Source: Cordylochernes scorpioides (taxonomy: Eukaryota > Arthropoda > Arachnida > Pseudoscorpiones > Chernetidae). From it: a stretch of DNA of 64,000 nucleotides. The notes beneath the pieces were generated by a model. That model saw only the letters and a list, made by a program, of their open reading frames with translations, was not told where the DNA came from and made no database searches. The stretch lies in contig CP092886.1 of assembly GCA_030710605.1 (NCBI GenBank), positions 158,208,000-158,271,999 on the forward strand, given 5' to 3'. The position numbers and the translations under genes were made by a program. Positions 19,148-28,322 of this stretch are shown here, piece after piece (within the stretch, counting starts at the first letter, position 1; each line of letters opens with the position of its first letter).

Positions 19148-22066
19148 TTACATCAATGATTTCTGTCCCTTGCTCCCCAGTACTAGACTCCTTAGGGGTT
19201 CTTTTGTAGTTTCCATTCGAATTTCTTGTACATTATCTTCCATATCTTCCAACGATATTCTGAAGCAGTTCTCGTAAAGGAAATTTTGTTGGCTAATAAG
19301 AAACTTCCACCTCGAAGGCTCATCTTGTGAATAGCGTAGAATCTCCATTGTTAGTAGGTATAGGACTATCTTTAGAGCCATCTCCATCTCGTGATTCAGC
19401 TGCAATAATTGGTCACAATCACTTTGCAAAAAGGAAATTACATATTTATTCTCGATTTTAGGCAAACTATAGGAATGGCCATCGACAGACTTCTTCACAT
19501 AAATTAATTTGATTTTTGAATCCAATTTCATAAGTTCGGACTTATTCTCAATATATTCAAAATCACAATACAAAGCCAATTTCTTAAGTGGCGTAGTAAG
19601 CACTGGATCCAAACTAGCAACACACACTTTGGAATACAAAGAAAACCCATAGATATCTGAGGCCGTTTTGTACATTTTTCGAAGGAGTTTACCGGGAGAA
19701 TGGTAAGCATCTTGTTCAACATCAGAATATAGTTTCCTGCAGATATTTTTACGAGCCAATACCCTGTAATTCCACTCTGAAACACCCTTATAGTCCAGCA
19801 TATTCTCTTCCACCCCAACAGATCGACTATCTGGAGAGCTCATCTTTAACTCCTTAATGAATTCAGTATGTATTTCACAAGCAGAGTTAAATTCTCGCAT
19901 TTCATTATGGGTCCAAATTAGCTGAGAAACATTCTCGCAAAAAACATTCGGATTAGGATTATCATTCTTTACAAGTCGAGATATCTCAAAATCTTTCAAC
20001 TTGGCAATGCAGTTGTTGGTTGGGATTTCATAATTCTCTCCATATTCAGGATGAAAAAAGATAAAATGAGATAAATTCAAATCATGTAAATCCAAACGTT
20101 TTAGCGCTTCTCTAGTCTGGTTACACCACATCATACTACGATCGTGCTTGAAAACATGCTGGTAAAAAACAGAAGGTTCGTCTTCATTGCCAACGAATAA
20201 CATGGGATTAGTCCACTTAGGAATCATGTCATATAAATGTCCTATAGATGTTGGTTTACCTACGTCTTTAAGATATGCCAAATCTTTTAAGATTTGAATC
20301 AAACCCTCATACAGTTGTAGACATGTAGTTACTCTTGGCAGTTCAGGTAGTGTTGCACGAAGTTCCAAACTCATATTTATCACTTCAAAGTAGAGTCCAC
20401 TCAGCATAAATAGATTCTTTCTTGAATACTCAATTGGACATGGTCTCTTTCCATATTTACTAATCATCCTTTGTCTATAATCTATATCCTTAATACACCT
20501 GGCATTCCCAAAATCGATTACTTTAGCAATATATCCAAGAGTTGGGATCTTAATCTTTCTTGAAGCTACTTCATATTTGATTAGTTTCTCTTCTGTTTCT
20601 GCAACTAGAACATTGTTAATATGAAAATCATCATGTAAAAGTTCAATTTCCTCTTCACCAATTGCAAAAACTATACAAATCTGGCGAAATAATACTAATA
20701 AATCCTCACATGAAAATCTCGATTTGTTAGCCGTTCCGAGAGTTTTTCCTCCATATTCCATTAGGAAAACAAAATAATTTTTTCGTTCTCCTTCACAATA
20801 GTAAGGCCATGGTTTTCCTTTTTCAAATATATTTTTGAGAAGCCTAAACGTCTTCTCAGTATCTTTAACAAGCATAAAGGAACATAAATTGATCTGACCA
20901 TTTTTTAGGGTTCTTAAAGAATTGTAGATGGCCAATTTATTTCGTAAATCATCAATGTCATATTCCTCAAATTCTTCAGCAGTAGATTGTCCCCATGAAC
21001 GTCTTTTTAAATTCAATCGTTCAATTCTATAAATAGTTGAGAACTTGTCGCTTGATAAGACTTCACCATAGCAAATACATTGGACACCTTTTCCTACATA
21101 TTTCATTCTTTTTCCTTCGAAAATATCAGCGAAGGTTACAAAAGCATTATGTACGGATGCTGTTAGCAATTCCGCAGGTCCTTCAGCTTCTCTTCTGAAT
21201 CCACTTTCTATCTCTGAAATTTGCATCTGGCTGAATTCTTTAGCATAAATCCAAACTTTTTGGCAGCGTGTTAATTTCTTTAATATTAACAAACGAGGTC
21301 TTGCGAGACTGCATTTATCGAAATCACCTATTCCATGGCAGATAATAGCATCACATATTCCTAATTTCATATGTCTTTTTTCACCGCTTGTTTTAAACGA
21401 ATAAATTCCTTTTATGAGAGTTTCCAATAGAGTATCGTAACACGGTAGCTCTCTCAAAGCTCTTTTCAATAACTTCATGTCTTCGGTGATGGTGTTTCTG
21501 TTATTCCAGGTGGTAGGGAGGCTCAACTCCTTTGGAGGTGCTTCTTCGCCGGTACCAGGCTTTGGTTCTTTTTTGCCAGTACCAGACTCCTTAGAAGGTT
21601 CTTTTTCTCCAGCATGGGTGTCAGGGACATCAATAATGCAATCAGAAAGTTTTTCTGTATTCTCTGAATCTTTGTCAATTTCCCCGGCTTGAGTGTTAGG
21701 AACATCAATAACGCAATCAGAACTTTCTTCTGTATTCCCTGTATTATTGTCAATTTCCCCAGCTTGAGTGAAAGTGGCATCATCAAGATCACAAAGTCCT
21801 GCATTATCTGAATCAATACCAACACTAACATCTACCTCTTTCGTAATAGACTCTGCACTATCAGTTCCTATAACTGACTTTTTTTCAACTTCAGCCTTTT
21901 CACTTTCATCTGCTTCAACGGACTTTTTATCAACTTCGGCTTTTTCACTTTCTTCCGTTTCTACAACTGAATTTTTCTCGACTTCGGCTTTTTCATTTTC
22001 TTCAACAACAGACTTTTTCTCAATTTGAGCTTTTTCACTTTCTTCAGCAACAGAATTTTTCTCCAT
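19148..22066 (-). CDS. Haspin-like protein kinase carried by an LTR element
   Basis: This is a 972-codon open frame. Residues 1-80 are acidic heptad-like repeats (SEKAEVEKKSV type) and residues 100-180 are further acidic repeats (NTQAGEID, SDCVIDVP). A kinase-like domain spans about 300-600: glycine-rich VGKGVQCICYGEV (324-336), hinge LMEYGGKTL (435-443), catalytic loop HDDFHINNVLV (478-488; D480 and N485 in the places of the catalytic Asp and Mg-binding Asn), a beta-hairpin YEVASRKIKIP, then VIDFG (516-520). The EYGG hinge, H-x-D-x-H-x-x-N-V-L loop and IP..G before the DFG-like motif match haspin (histone H3 Thr3 kinase) better than typical kinases. A clear VAIK lysine is not obvious (IYRIER near 345-350). 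Residues 600-972 match nothing I know. The upstream frame (22090-22395) is probably its true N-terminus. Confidence 0.75.
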   Translation of the reverse strand: MEKNSVAEESEKAQIEKKSVVEENEKAEVEKNSVVETEESEKAEVDKKSVEADESEKAEVEKKSVIGTDSAESITKEVDVSVGIDSDNAGLCDLDDATFTQAGEIDNNTGNTEESSDCVIDVPNTQAGEIDKDSENTEKLSDCIIDVPDTHAGEKEPSKESGTGKKEPKPGTGEEAPPKELSLPTTWNNRNTITEDMKLLKRALRELPCYDTLLETLIKGIYSFKTSGEKRHMKLGICDAIICHGIGDFDKCSLARPRLLILKKLTRCQKVWIYAKEFSQMQISEIESGFRREAEGPAELLTASVHNAFVTFADIFEGKRMKYVGKGVQCICYGEVLSSDKFSTIYRIERLNLKRRSWGQSTAEEFEEYDIDDLRNKLAIYNSLRTLKNGQINLCSFMLVKDTEKTFRLLKNIFEKGKPWPYYCEGERKNYFVFLMEYGGKTLGTANKSRFSCEDLLVLFRQICIVFAIGEEEIELLHDDFHINNVLVAETEEKLIKYEVASRKIKIPTLGYIAKVIDFGNARCIKDIDYRQRMISKYGKRPCPIEYSRKNLFMLSGLYFEVINMSLELRATLPELPRVTTCLQLYEGLIQILKDLAYLKDVGKPTSIGHLYDMIPKWTNPMLFVGNEDEPSVFYQHVFKHDRSMMWCNQTREALKRLDLHDLNLSHFIFFHPEYGENYEIPTNNCIAKLKDFEISRLVKNDNPNPNVFCENVSQLIWTHNEMREFNSACEIHTEFIKELKMSSPDSRSVGVEENMLDYKGVSEWNYRVLARKNICRKLYSDVEQDAYHSPGKLLRKMYKTASDIYGFSLYSKVCVASLDPVLTTPLKKLALYCDFEYIENKSELMKLDSKIKLIYVKKSVDGHSYSLPKIENKYVISFLQSDCDQLLQLNHEMEMALKIVLYLLTMEILRYSQDEPSRWKFLISQQNFLYENCFRISLEDMEDNVQEIRMETTKEPLRSLVLGSKGQKSLM

Positions 22067-22089
22067 TTGAGCTTTTTCACTTTCTTCAA

Positions 22090-22395
22090 CTACAACGGAT
22101 TTTTCTCAACTTCGGCAAGTAAGTCCATGATCAAACGTTGCTGCTTCACCATCGTCCTAATTTCAGATTTTTCAAGACTTCTTAGAGACTCAAAATTTGC
22201 CTCTTCTTTCTCTTCTTCTTCGTCTACCTCTTCAACAACTGAATATCTGAGATATTCTTTTCGTTCATAGTAATCCTCTTCGCTGAGATATTCTTCCTTC
22301 TCTTTTCCACAAATAATGCTCATCATCAAGCTTTGTTGCTTCACCATTTCCCTGAGGAGACTTTGCATGGTCGATCCTGACCGGGGCTGCGCCAT
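22090..22395 (-). CDS. N-terminal frame of the element D kinase protein
   Basis: The first ATG after the 5' LTR (22393-22395) overlaps the PBS and opens a 101-codon frame (MAQPRSGSTMQSLLREMVKQ...). It is Glu/Lys-rich with two copies of a MVKQQxLxM motif, likely coiled coil. It ends LAEVEKNPL then stop (22090-22092), but the repeat continues in the -1 frame of the downstream ORF. A one-base lesion inside the acidic repeat, near 22100-22107, is therefore the simplest reading. A programmed -1 shift at the A5 run there is possible but does not fit the canonical heptamer. Confidence 0.65.
   Translation of the reverse strand: MAQPRSGSTMQSLLREMVKQQSLMMSIICGKEKEEYLSEEDYYERKEYLRYSVVEEVDEEEEKEEANFESLRSLEKSEIRTMVKQQRLIMDLLAEVEKNPL
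22376..22394 (-). promoter_or_regulatory. Primer-binding site of element D
   Basis: The minus strand reads TGGCGCAGCCCCGGTCAGG three bases after the 5' LTR. The TGG start matches the CCA tail of a tRNA. The donor tRNA cannot be named by eye. Confidence 0.65.
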
Positions 22396-22397
22396 AT

Positions 22398-22589
22398 TGT
22401 CGTGTTCTACGACAAGAATTAACACGAGACGATTTCACACTAAAGAAAACTCTAACTTTATTCATCCTTTGACCAATATATAGATATCGCGCTTCTCGCG
22501 GATATACAAATCTACCATCCTTTAAAAGAAAGTATGTAAAAATATACGAAACAAATCAATATCATGCAAATGTCGCGAGGTATGCGACA
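22398..22589 (-). repeat. 5' LTR of element D (promoter-bearing)
   Basis: Minus-strand order is TATA-like AATATATAGA/TATATA, then AATAAA, then the PBS. One of the two differences from the 3' LTR lies at the edge of the TATA region (CCAATATATAG versus CCTATATATAG on plus). Confidence 0.92.
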
Positions 22590-22594
22590 AATAT

Positions 22595-24690
22595 ATATCA
22601 AAATTTTACGAACTGACTGTTTCTTATACAGCTTTCTATATATATACACTCTTAATGTTCATATTAGTGACTATGGCTATCGCCCACATCACAAAGTCTA
22701 CACCTTGTCGGCTTCCTTTCACGTCATAAAGCTGACGAATTTCGACAGTTATCTTATCTCTAAACCAATGTTGTTTTGTTTACTGCAAGGTGGTACAACT
22801 TAATTACTTTAAAAATATAGGATATGTGAATCCAGGATTTGTGCTTCAAAAGTGTTTGTCTATCCTGTTCCTGAGAATTTCCCTGTTCTGAAAATACCTA
22901 GAGTGCTTCTATAGGAAATATTAGTTTTGCACGCACTCTATTTTACATATATCAAGGTCTGTCGTATTGTTCCTTTCTTTAGTCCAGCCTGAACTCTTTC
23001 AACTAAAATAAAATAAATTAAACATCATTGTATTAGACTGTTCTATTCGTTCTACTAAGGATTACATTTGTTCACTACGCGGTGGTTCAAAAAAAAATAC
23101 TATCGATTGCAGGCTAACTTCTCTCACGCCTTCGGTTATTTTGTGTATTTTGACTTAACCTGGTTTGACACAGCACGCTTTCCTATTGAAGTCTCACTAG
23201 AACACGGAATTGAATGTTCAAAATATATATATCGTTATGGTACTAAACATTTATCTCGTTAAGACATGGCTGTCGCAGTGGTTTCTCGTGGTATGACATA
23301 GGTGAACCGAGCCTAGACACATCTGAATAGGTGCAGGTTGGCACAACTATATCTCGCGTAGATTAACTTGGCATGTCGGTTAATCAATCTTGGAAAATCT
23401 GAGCGAATTAGGTGCATCAGCCTTGCAGATGGATATTAGATAGGATACATCTCTGTATTTTATAACTGATGCATATTTTCAAATATTCTCTTCACATCCC
23501 ACCACAGTGACCCACTCTTCAATTGGTTCACGTCACGTGGTCTTACGCTCGATGGCGTCCATCGGGATATTATGTTGTATGTGATTCTTCACCTCACGTC
23601 CACCTTCGTGAGTATCTTCAAATCTTAATAATGTACAATTTTACAGGCAAATTTGCATGCTCCGACATCCATTGTTTAGGACTACGCAAGATATTTTTCT
23701 TAATCTTCAAGATCTACTCTCGACCTCCCAGAAATGTAGTCTTTGCTACAGGTCACCATGTCTAATGCCACGTTTCATAAAACTACGAAAGCCGATGTTG
23801 AAACGAGTTTTAAGTCTGCTATGATACTATAAGCTTTTCTTTTTGTTACAGGCTTCGGCTGCCAAATAATATGAAAGGTGGATGTATAGATGAGGTTTTC
23901 TGGAAGGGCTTATCAAAAACCAGTCAAGTGCAAACATACACGAGGTGCAAGGTTCTCTATCGCTGTTTATCTAAGGTTACCTATAACTATATATCTGATA
24001 AATTGCTAATTTCGCATATTGCGTTTAATTCCGAAATAGTGCTAATAACTTCCAAAGGATTCAGGATATTGAAAAAAAATGATTTCGCTCTTTGGCTGGA
24101 GTTAAAGAAAAGAAACAAATTCCACTAATTTCATTTTAAAAAAAACAAAAAAAAAGAAAACCTTCCCCACCAGATTCTGTTCATTGATTATCATACTGTA
24201 AAATCGTTGTTAGATTGAATATATTGGTCAGTCTTTATGATAGTAACTAAATAATAAATTATAAATGGGAGAGATAAAATTATATGCAGTAACTATATGT
24301 GATGTGCGTGACACACACATACACGGCATGCAAAATATATATATATAATCAAAGGTGACTCAAGTAAAAAAAATTATCGAATAAAAAAGAATACGTTATA
24401 TCTAAAAAGAAAAACTGTATACTTGAACAAACGTATTTCCTGTATAAACTAAAGTAACTTAAAATATTTAAAATGATGCGAAAATTAATTAATCACTATA
24501 TATAACTTTAATCTAAAATGGCAATAAAACGTTTATTTTAAACAAGGATTCGCGCACCGATAAACTAACCATATTGGAATCCAGCAAAATATATTTTCAT
24601 AATGACATTAACAAATGTTTTAAAATATATTTTGGTATATTATACTATTGAAATTTCGCTTAAATAGAATAGCTACACCTTAACCTTATA
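22595..24690. other. Element C interior: no recognisable feature
   Basis: Short frames only (up to 85 codons) and no motif recognised. A-rich stretches lie near 24140-24165 and a short (CA)n/(TA)n region at 24310-24350. Confidence 0.4.
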
Positions 24691-25444
24691 CATAAAATTG
24701 GAAGTAACATGAATTGAAAGTCGAGCGTCAAGCGCGTCCCATCGGCCGCCATCTTGAAATTTTACCGTGATTGTACCGTCACGCGAATATCTATATTGTA
24801 AATTGTACCATAAAGGGATTGGAAGGTGACGAAATTCAACACTTTAAGGAAGCGAAAAAAATTACCATATTATCATATCCGTATAATAAAAAAATATAAA
24901 AAATAAAAAATATGCTTGTCTGAATACTGCTGTATTGCTTAATGGGCATGACTGGAAATATTTTACTAAACCATTACATAAAAGAAATAAACGGATTACA
25001 ATTTCAAATAAACTAAGGTAGAAGGTTCATGGGTAAGTAAGACTAAATAAATACAATTATGAATCATAAAATTAGAGGTAACATGAATTGAAAGTCGAGC
25101 GTCGGGCGCGTCCCATCGGCCGCATTCTTGAAATTATACCGTGATTGTACCTTCACGCGAATATCTATATTGTAAATTGTACCATAAAGGGATGGGAAGG
25201 TGACGAAATTCAACACTTTAAGGAAGCAAAAAAAAATTACAATATTATCATATCCATATAATAAAAAAAATAAGAAAAAATAAAAAATATGCTTGTCTAA
25301 ATACTGCTGTAATGCTTAATGGGCATGACTGGAAATATTTTACTAAACCATTACATAAAAGAAATAAGCTGATTATAATTTCAAATAAACTAAGGTAGAA
25401 GGTCCATGGGTAAGTAAGACTAAATAAATACAATTATGAATCCT
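24691..25444 (+). repeat. 374-bp tandem duplication
   Basis: 24691-25064 and 25065-25444 are consecutive direct copies (ATAAAATTGGAAGTAACATG... and ...ACAATTATGAATC). They have about a dozen substitutions and small A-run length differences. Confidence 0.88.
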
Positions 25445-26390
25445 AGCGGACATTTATGTCTGAACATTATATCCATATAACGACATGATTATGCAAATAC
25501 ATTGAGATAAGTAGTGTTTCGAAAAATATTATAGTGCGTATACACTTCAAGAGAGAGAGCAGAAAAGCTCCAAAATACTCTCATTTTAGTAAAACTAATT
25601 ATCCAAGTGATAACATATAAAGAAAATAAAAATAAACAATTGGATTATCAAGAAAAGATTATAAGTTATATATGTTTAGATATACCTAACAATATCATTC
25701 GGACAAATAAAATAAAATACACTCATCGTAATAAAAAAAAACTAAACCTTTTCGCGATAACAAAAGAATAAGGGAAAATAGACAATTGTATTATCGGAAA
25801 AAAAATTCAGTATACTTTTAAACTTGTCAAGCGAAATCACTTTAATGAGAATAAAAATAATTAAAAATATATAAATATATATAAAATTATTATACATTGG
25901 TATAATCTAATATAAAATGGCCTATACACTTTAAGAAAAATAGCAGGAAAGTTTAAAAGAGGATGAAATATTTAAGAGTGAGGTCCTCTCGCAGAGGCGA
26001 GGAGGCAGAGGAAGTAAAAACCCACCTTTCGATTCGGAAGCTGGATGTCAACTAATCCTATTGGTCGTCGCTTGTTCCCGCCTAGAGTGTTCACAGGTGT
26101 TTCACATGTGCTGTTTCCCCAAATACCTCTATTTCCACCCCCCTACAGATGTGCCTCCCCCCCCCCTTTACAGATGTGTCCCTAGGGGCTCTATATTTGG
26201 ATCTTGTGGGAAGCCTCGAGGTGTGGGAAAAACATAGTTCTAGGCCTAACTTCGCGTCCCAATATTTCAAGATCCATATAAGAGGAAGAAATTATTTCTC
26301 CAACATTTGAAACTTAGAATTAAAATGTGGTACACACCAACCACACACACACAACATAAGTTATTTCTATTAATTCGTAAAAAAAATATT
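25445..26390. other. Non-coding interval with a GC-richer island
   Basis: 25978-26260 is distinctly richer in G+C and contains poly-C runs (about 26138-26168) and two GATGTG.C repeats. No ORF or RNA gene is recognised. Confidence 0.4.
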
Positions 26391-28067
26391 GAAAAAGGTT
26401 TAAATAACGTATACGCTATACACAAATATAACTCGTGAAATTAAAAGGTTAAAAAATTTAACGTGTACGCTAAAGCACAAAAATTTATAAATGCGTGAAA
26501 TTGAAGAGGTTAAAAAAACGTATACACTAAAGCACAAAAAAACCTTTCCAACATGTGAAATTGAATGGAAAGTACATAAAGAGAATACACAAATACGCTA
26601 GATATTAAATATCTTTGAAATATCACGTGAAGTTGAAAAGGTTATGATAACACACGCACTAAGCCTAAAATTTTTCAAAAATAGGTAGAGACATGAGTTT
26701 GTAATACACTAAAATACACAGAAAAAAATACACAAAGAAAATGCACAAATACGCTAGATATTAAACATCTTTGAAATAACACGTGAAGTTGAAAAGGTTA
26801 AGATAACACACGCACTAAGACTAACGTATTTTTAAAAGTAGGATGAGACATGAGTTTGTAATACACTAAAATACACAGAAAAAAATACACAAAGAAAATG
26901 CACAAATACGCTAGATATTAAACTTCTTTGATATAACACGTGAAGTTGAAAAGGTTAAGATAACACACGCACTAAGCCTAACGTATTTTTCAAAAATAGG
27001 TAGAGACATGAGTTTGTAATGCACTAAAATACACAGAAAAAAATACACAAAGAAAATGCACAAATACGCTAGATATTAAACATCTTTGAAATAACACGTG
27101 AAGTTGAAAAGCTTAAGATAACACACGCACTAAGCCTAACGTATTTTTCAAAAATAGGTAAAGACATGAGTTTGTAATGCACTAAAATACACAGAAAAAA
27201 AATACACAAAGAAAATGCACAAATACGCTAGATATTAAACATCTTTGAAATAACACGTGAAGTTGAAAAGGTTAAGATAACACACGCACTAAGCCTAACG
27301 TATTTTTCAAAAGTAGGTAGTGACATGAGTTTGTAATACACTAAAATACACAGAAAAAAATACACAAAGAAAATGCACAAATACGCTAGATATTAAACTT
27401 CTTTGATATAATACGTGAAGTTGAAAAGGTTAAGATAACACACGCACTAAGCCTAACGTATTTTTCAAAAATAAGTAGAGACACGAGTTTGTAATACACT
27501 AAAATACACAGAAAAAAAAATACACAAAGAAAATGCACAAATACGCTAGATATTAAACATCTTTGATATAACACGTGAAGTTGAAAAGGTTAAGATAACA
27601 CACGCACTAAGCCTAACGTATTTTTCAAAAGTAGGTAGTGACATGAGTTTGTAATACACTAAAATACACAGAAAAAAATACACAAAGAAAATGCACAAAT
27701 ACGCTAGATATTAAACTTCTTTGATATAATACGTGAAGTTGAAAAGGTTAAGATAACACACGCACTAAGCCTAACGTATTTTTCAAAAGTAGGTAGTGAC
27801 ATGAGTTTGTAATACACTAAAATACACAGAAAAAATACACAAAGAAAATGCACAAATACGCTAGATATTAAACTTCTTTGATATAATACGTGAAGTTGAA
27901 AAGGTTAAGATAACACACGCACTAAGCCTAACGTATTTTTCAAAAATAAGTAGAGACATGAGTTTGTAATACACTAAAATACACAGAAAAAAAATACACA
28001 AAGAAAATGCACAAATACTCTAGATATTAAACATCTTTGATATAACACGTGAAGTTGAAAAGGTTAA
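26391..28067 (+). repeat. 158-bp satellite array, part 1
   Basis: The unit runs AATACACAAAGAAAATGCAC...CTAGATATTAAACATCTTTG...ACGTGAAGTTGAAAAGGTTA...TTGTAATACACTAAAATACA. The phrase ACTAAGCCTAACGTATTTTT recurs at 26971, 27129, 27288 and 27446, giving a 158-159-bp period. The left end (26391-26600) is diverged; the rest is about 95% alike. The array is interrupted by Gypsy-E and Copia-F and resumes at 32491 and 37146. Confidence 0.9.
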
Positions 28068-28252
28068 TGTTGTATATAGTTATAATCTGTGCTACAAAAG
28101 ATCTGGCAACACAGTATGTAAACAACGCCGCATAATAAATATATAATTGTTCTAGCACGGCGGTATATTAATTGTCTATATACATAAAGGCTGTAACTAT
28201 ATTAAATATATATAAGGCTAAAGGTAAATGAACCCGTATAAAAGATACAACA
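28068..28252 (+). repeat. 5' LTR of Gypsy-E
   Basis: TGTTGTATATAG...GATACAACA; contains AATAAA near 28132 and TATA-like motifs (TATATATAAGG near 28210). Confidence 0.95.
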
Positions 28253-28270
28253 TGGTGGCAGCGCCGGGAT
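28253..28270 (+). promoter_or_regulatory. Primer-binding site of Gypsy-E
   Basis: TGGTGGCAGCGCCGGGAT abuts the LTR with no spacer. Gypsy-G has the related TGGTGGCAGCGGCAGCGG in the same position, so the two probably use the same tRNA primer. Confidence 0.7.
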
Positions 28271-28322
28271 TTTGAAAGATAAGTAAAATTTCAAATATCA
28301 ATTAAGCCTAACACGTTGAAAA

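Larger units (their letters stand above)
18836..22589 (-). mobile_element. Element D: non-autonomous LTR retrotransposon carrying a haspin-like kinase gene
   Basis: 192-bp LTRs (18836-19027 and 22398-22589) differ at only two positions that I can see. They have TGTCG...CGACA ends and are flanked by the TSD AATAT (18831-18835, 22590-22594). On the minus strand each LTR has a TATA box (CTATATATAG) and AATAAA. The interior starts with a PBS-like TGGCGCAGCCCC after a 3-base spacer and ends with a GGAGGGGGAGTC purine tract touching the 3' LTR. Between them there is no gag, protease, RT or integrase. One long gene (two overlapping frames) fills the element. Mobilisation must have used another element's enzymes. 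Confidence 0.9.

Noticed and set aside
22090-22110. Programmed -1 frameshift site in element D
   Set aside because: The A5 run does not form a canonical X-XXY-YYZ heptamer and lies inside a protein repeat; a simple indel is more likely.
26391-28067. Minus-strand frames of about 62 codons recurring in the 158-bp satellite
   Set aside because: They are by-products of the repeat (the same frame in each unit), low complexity, with no motif.
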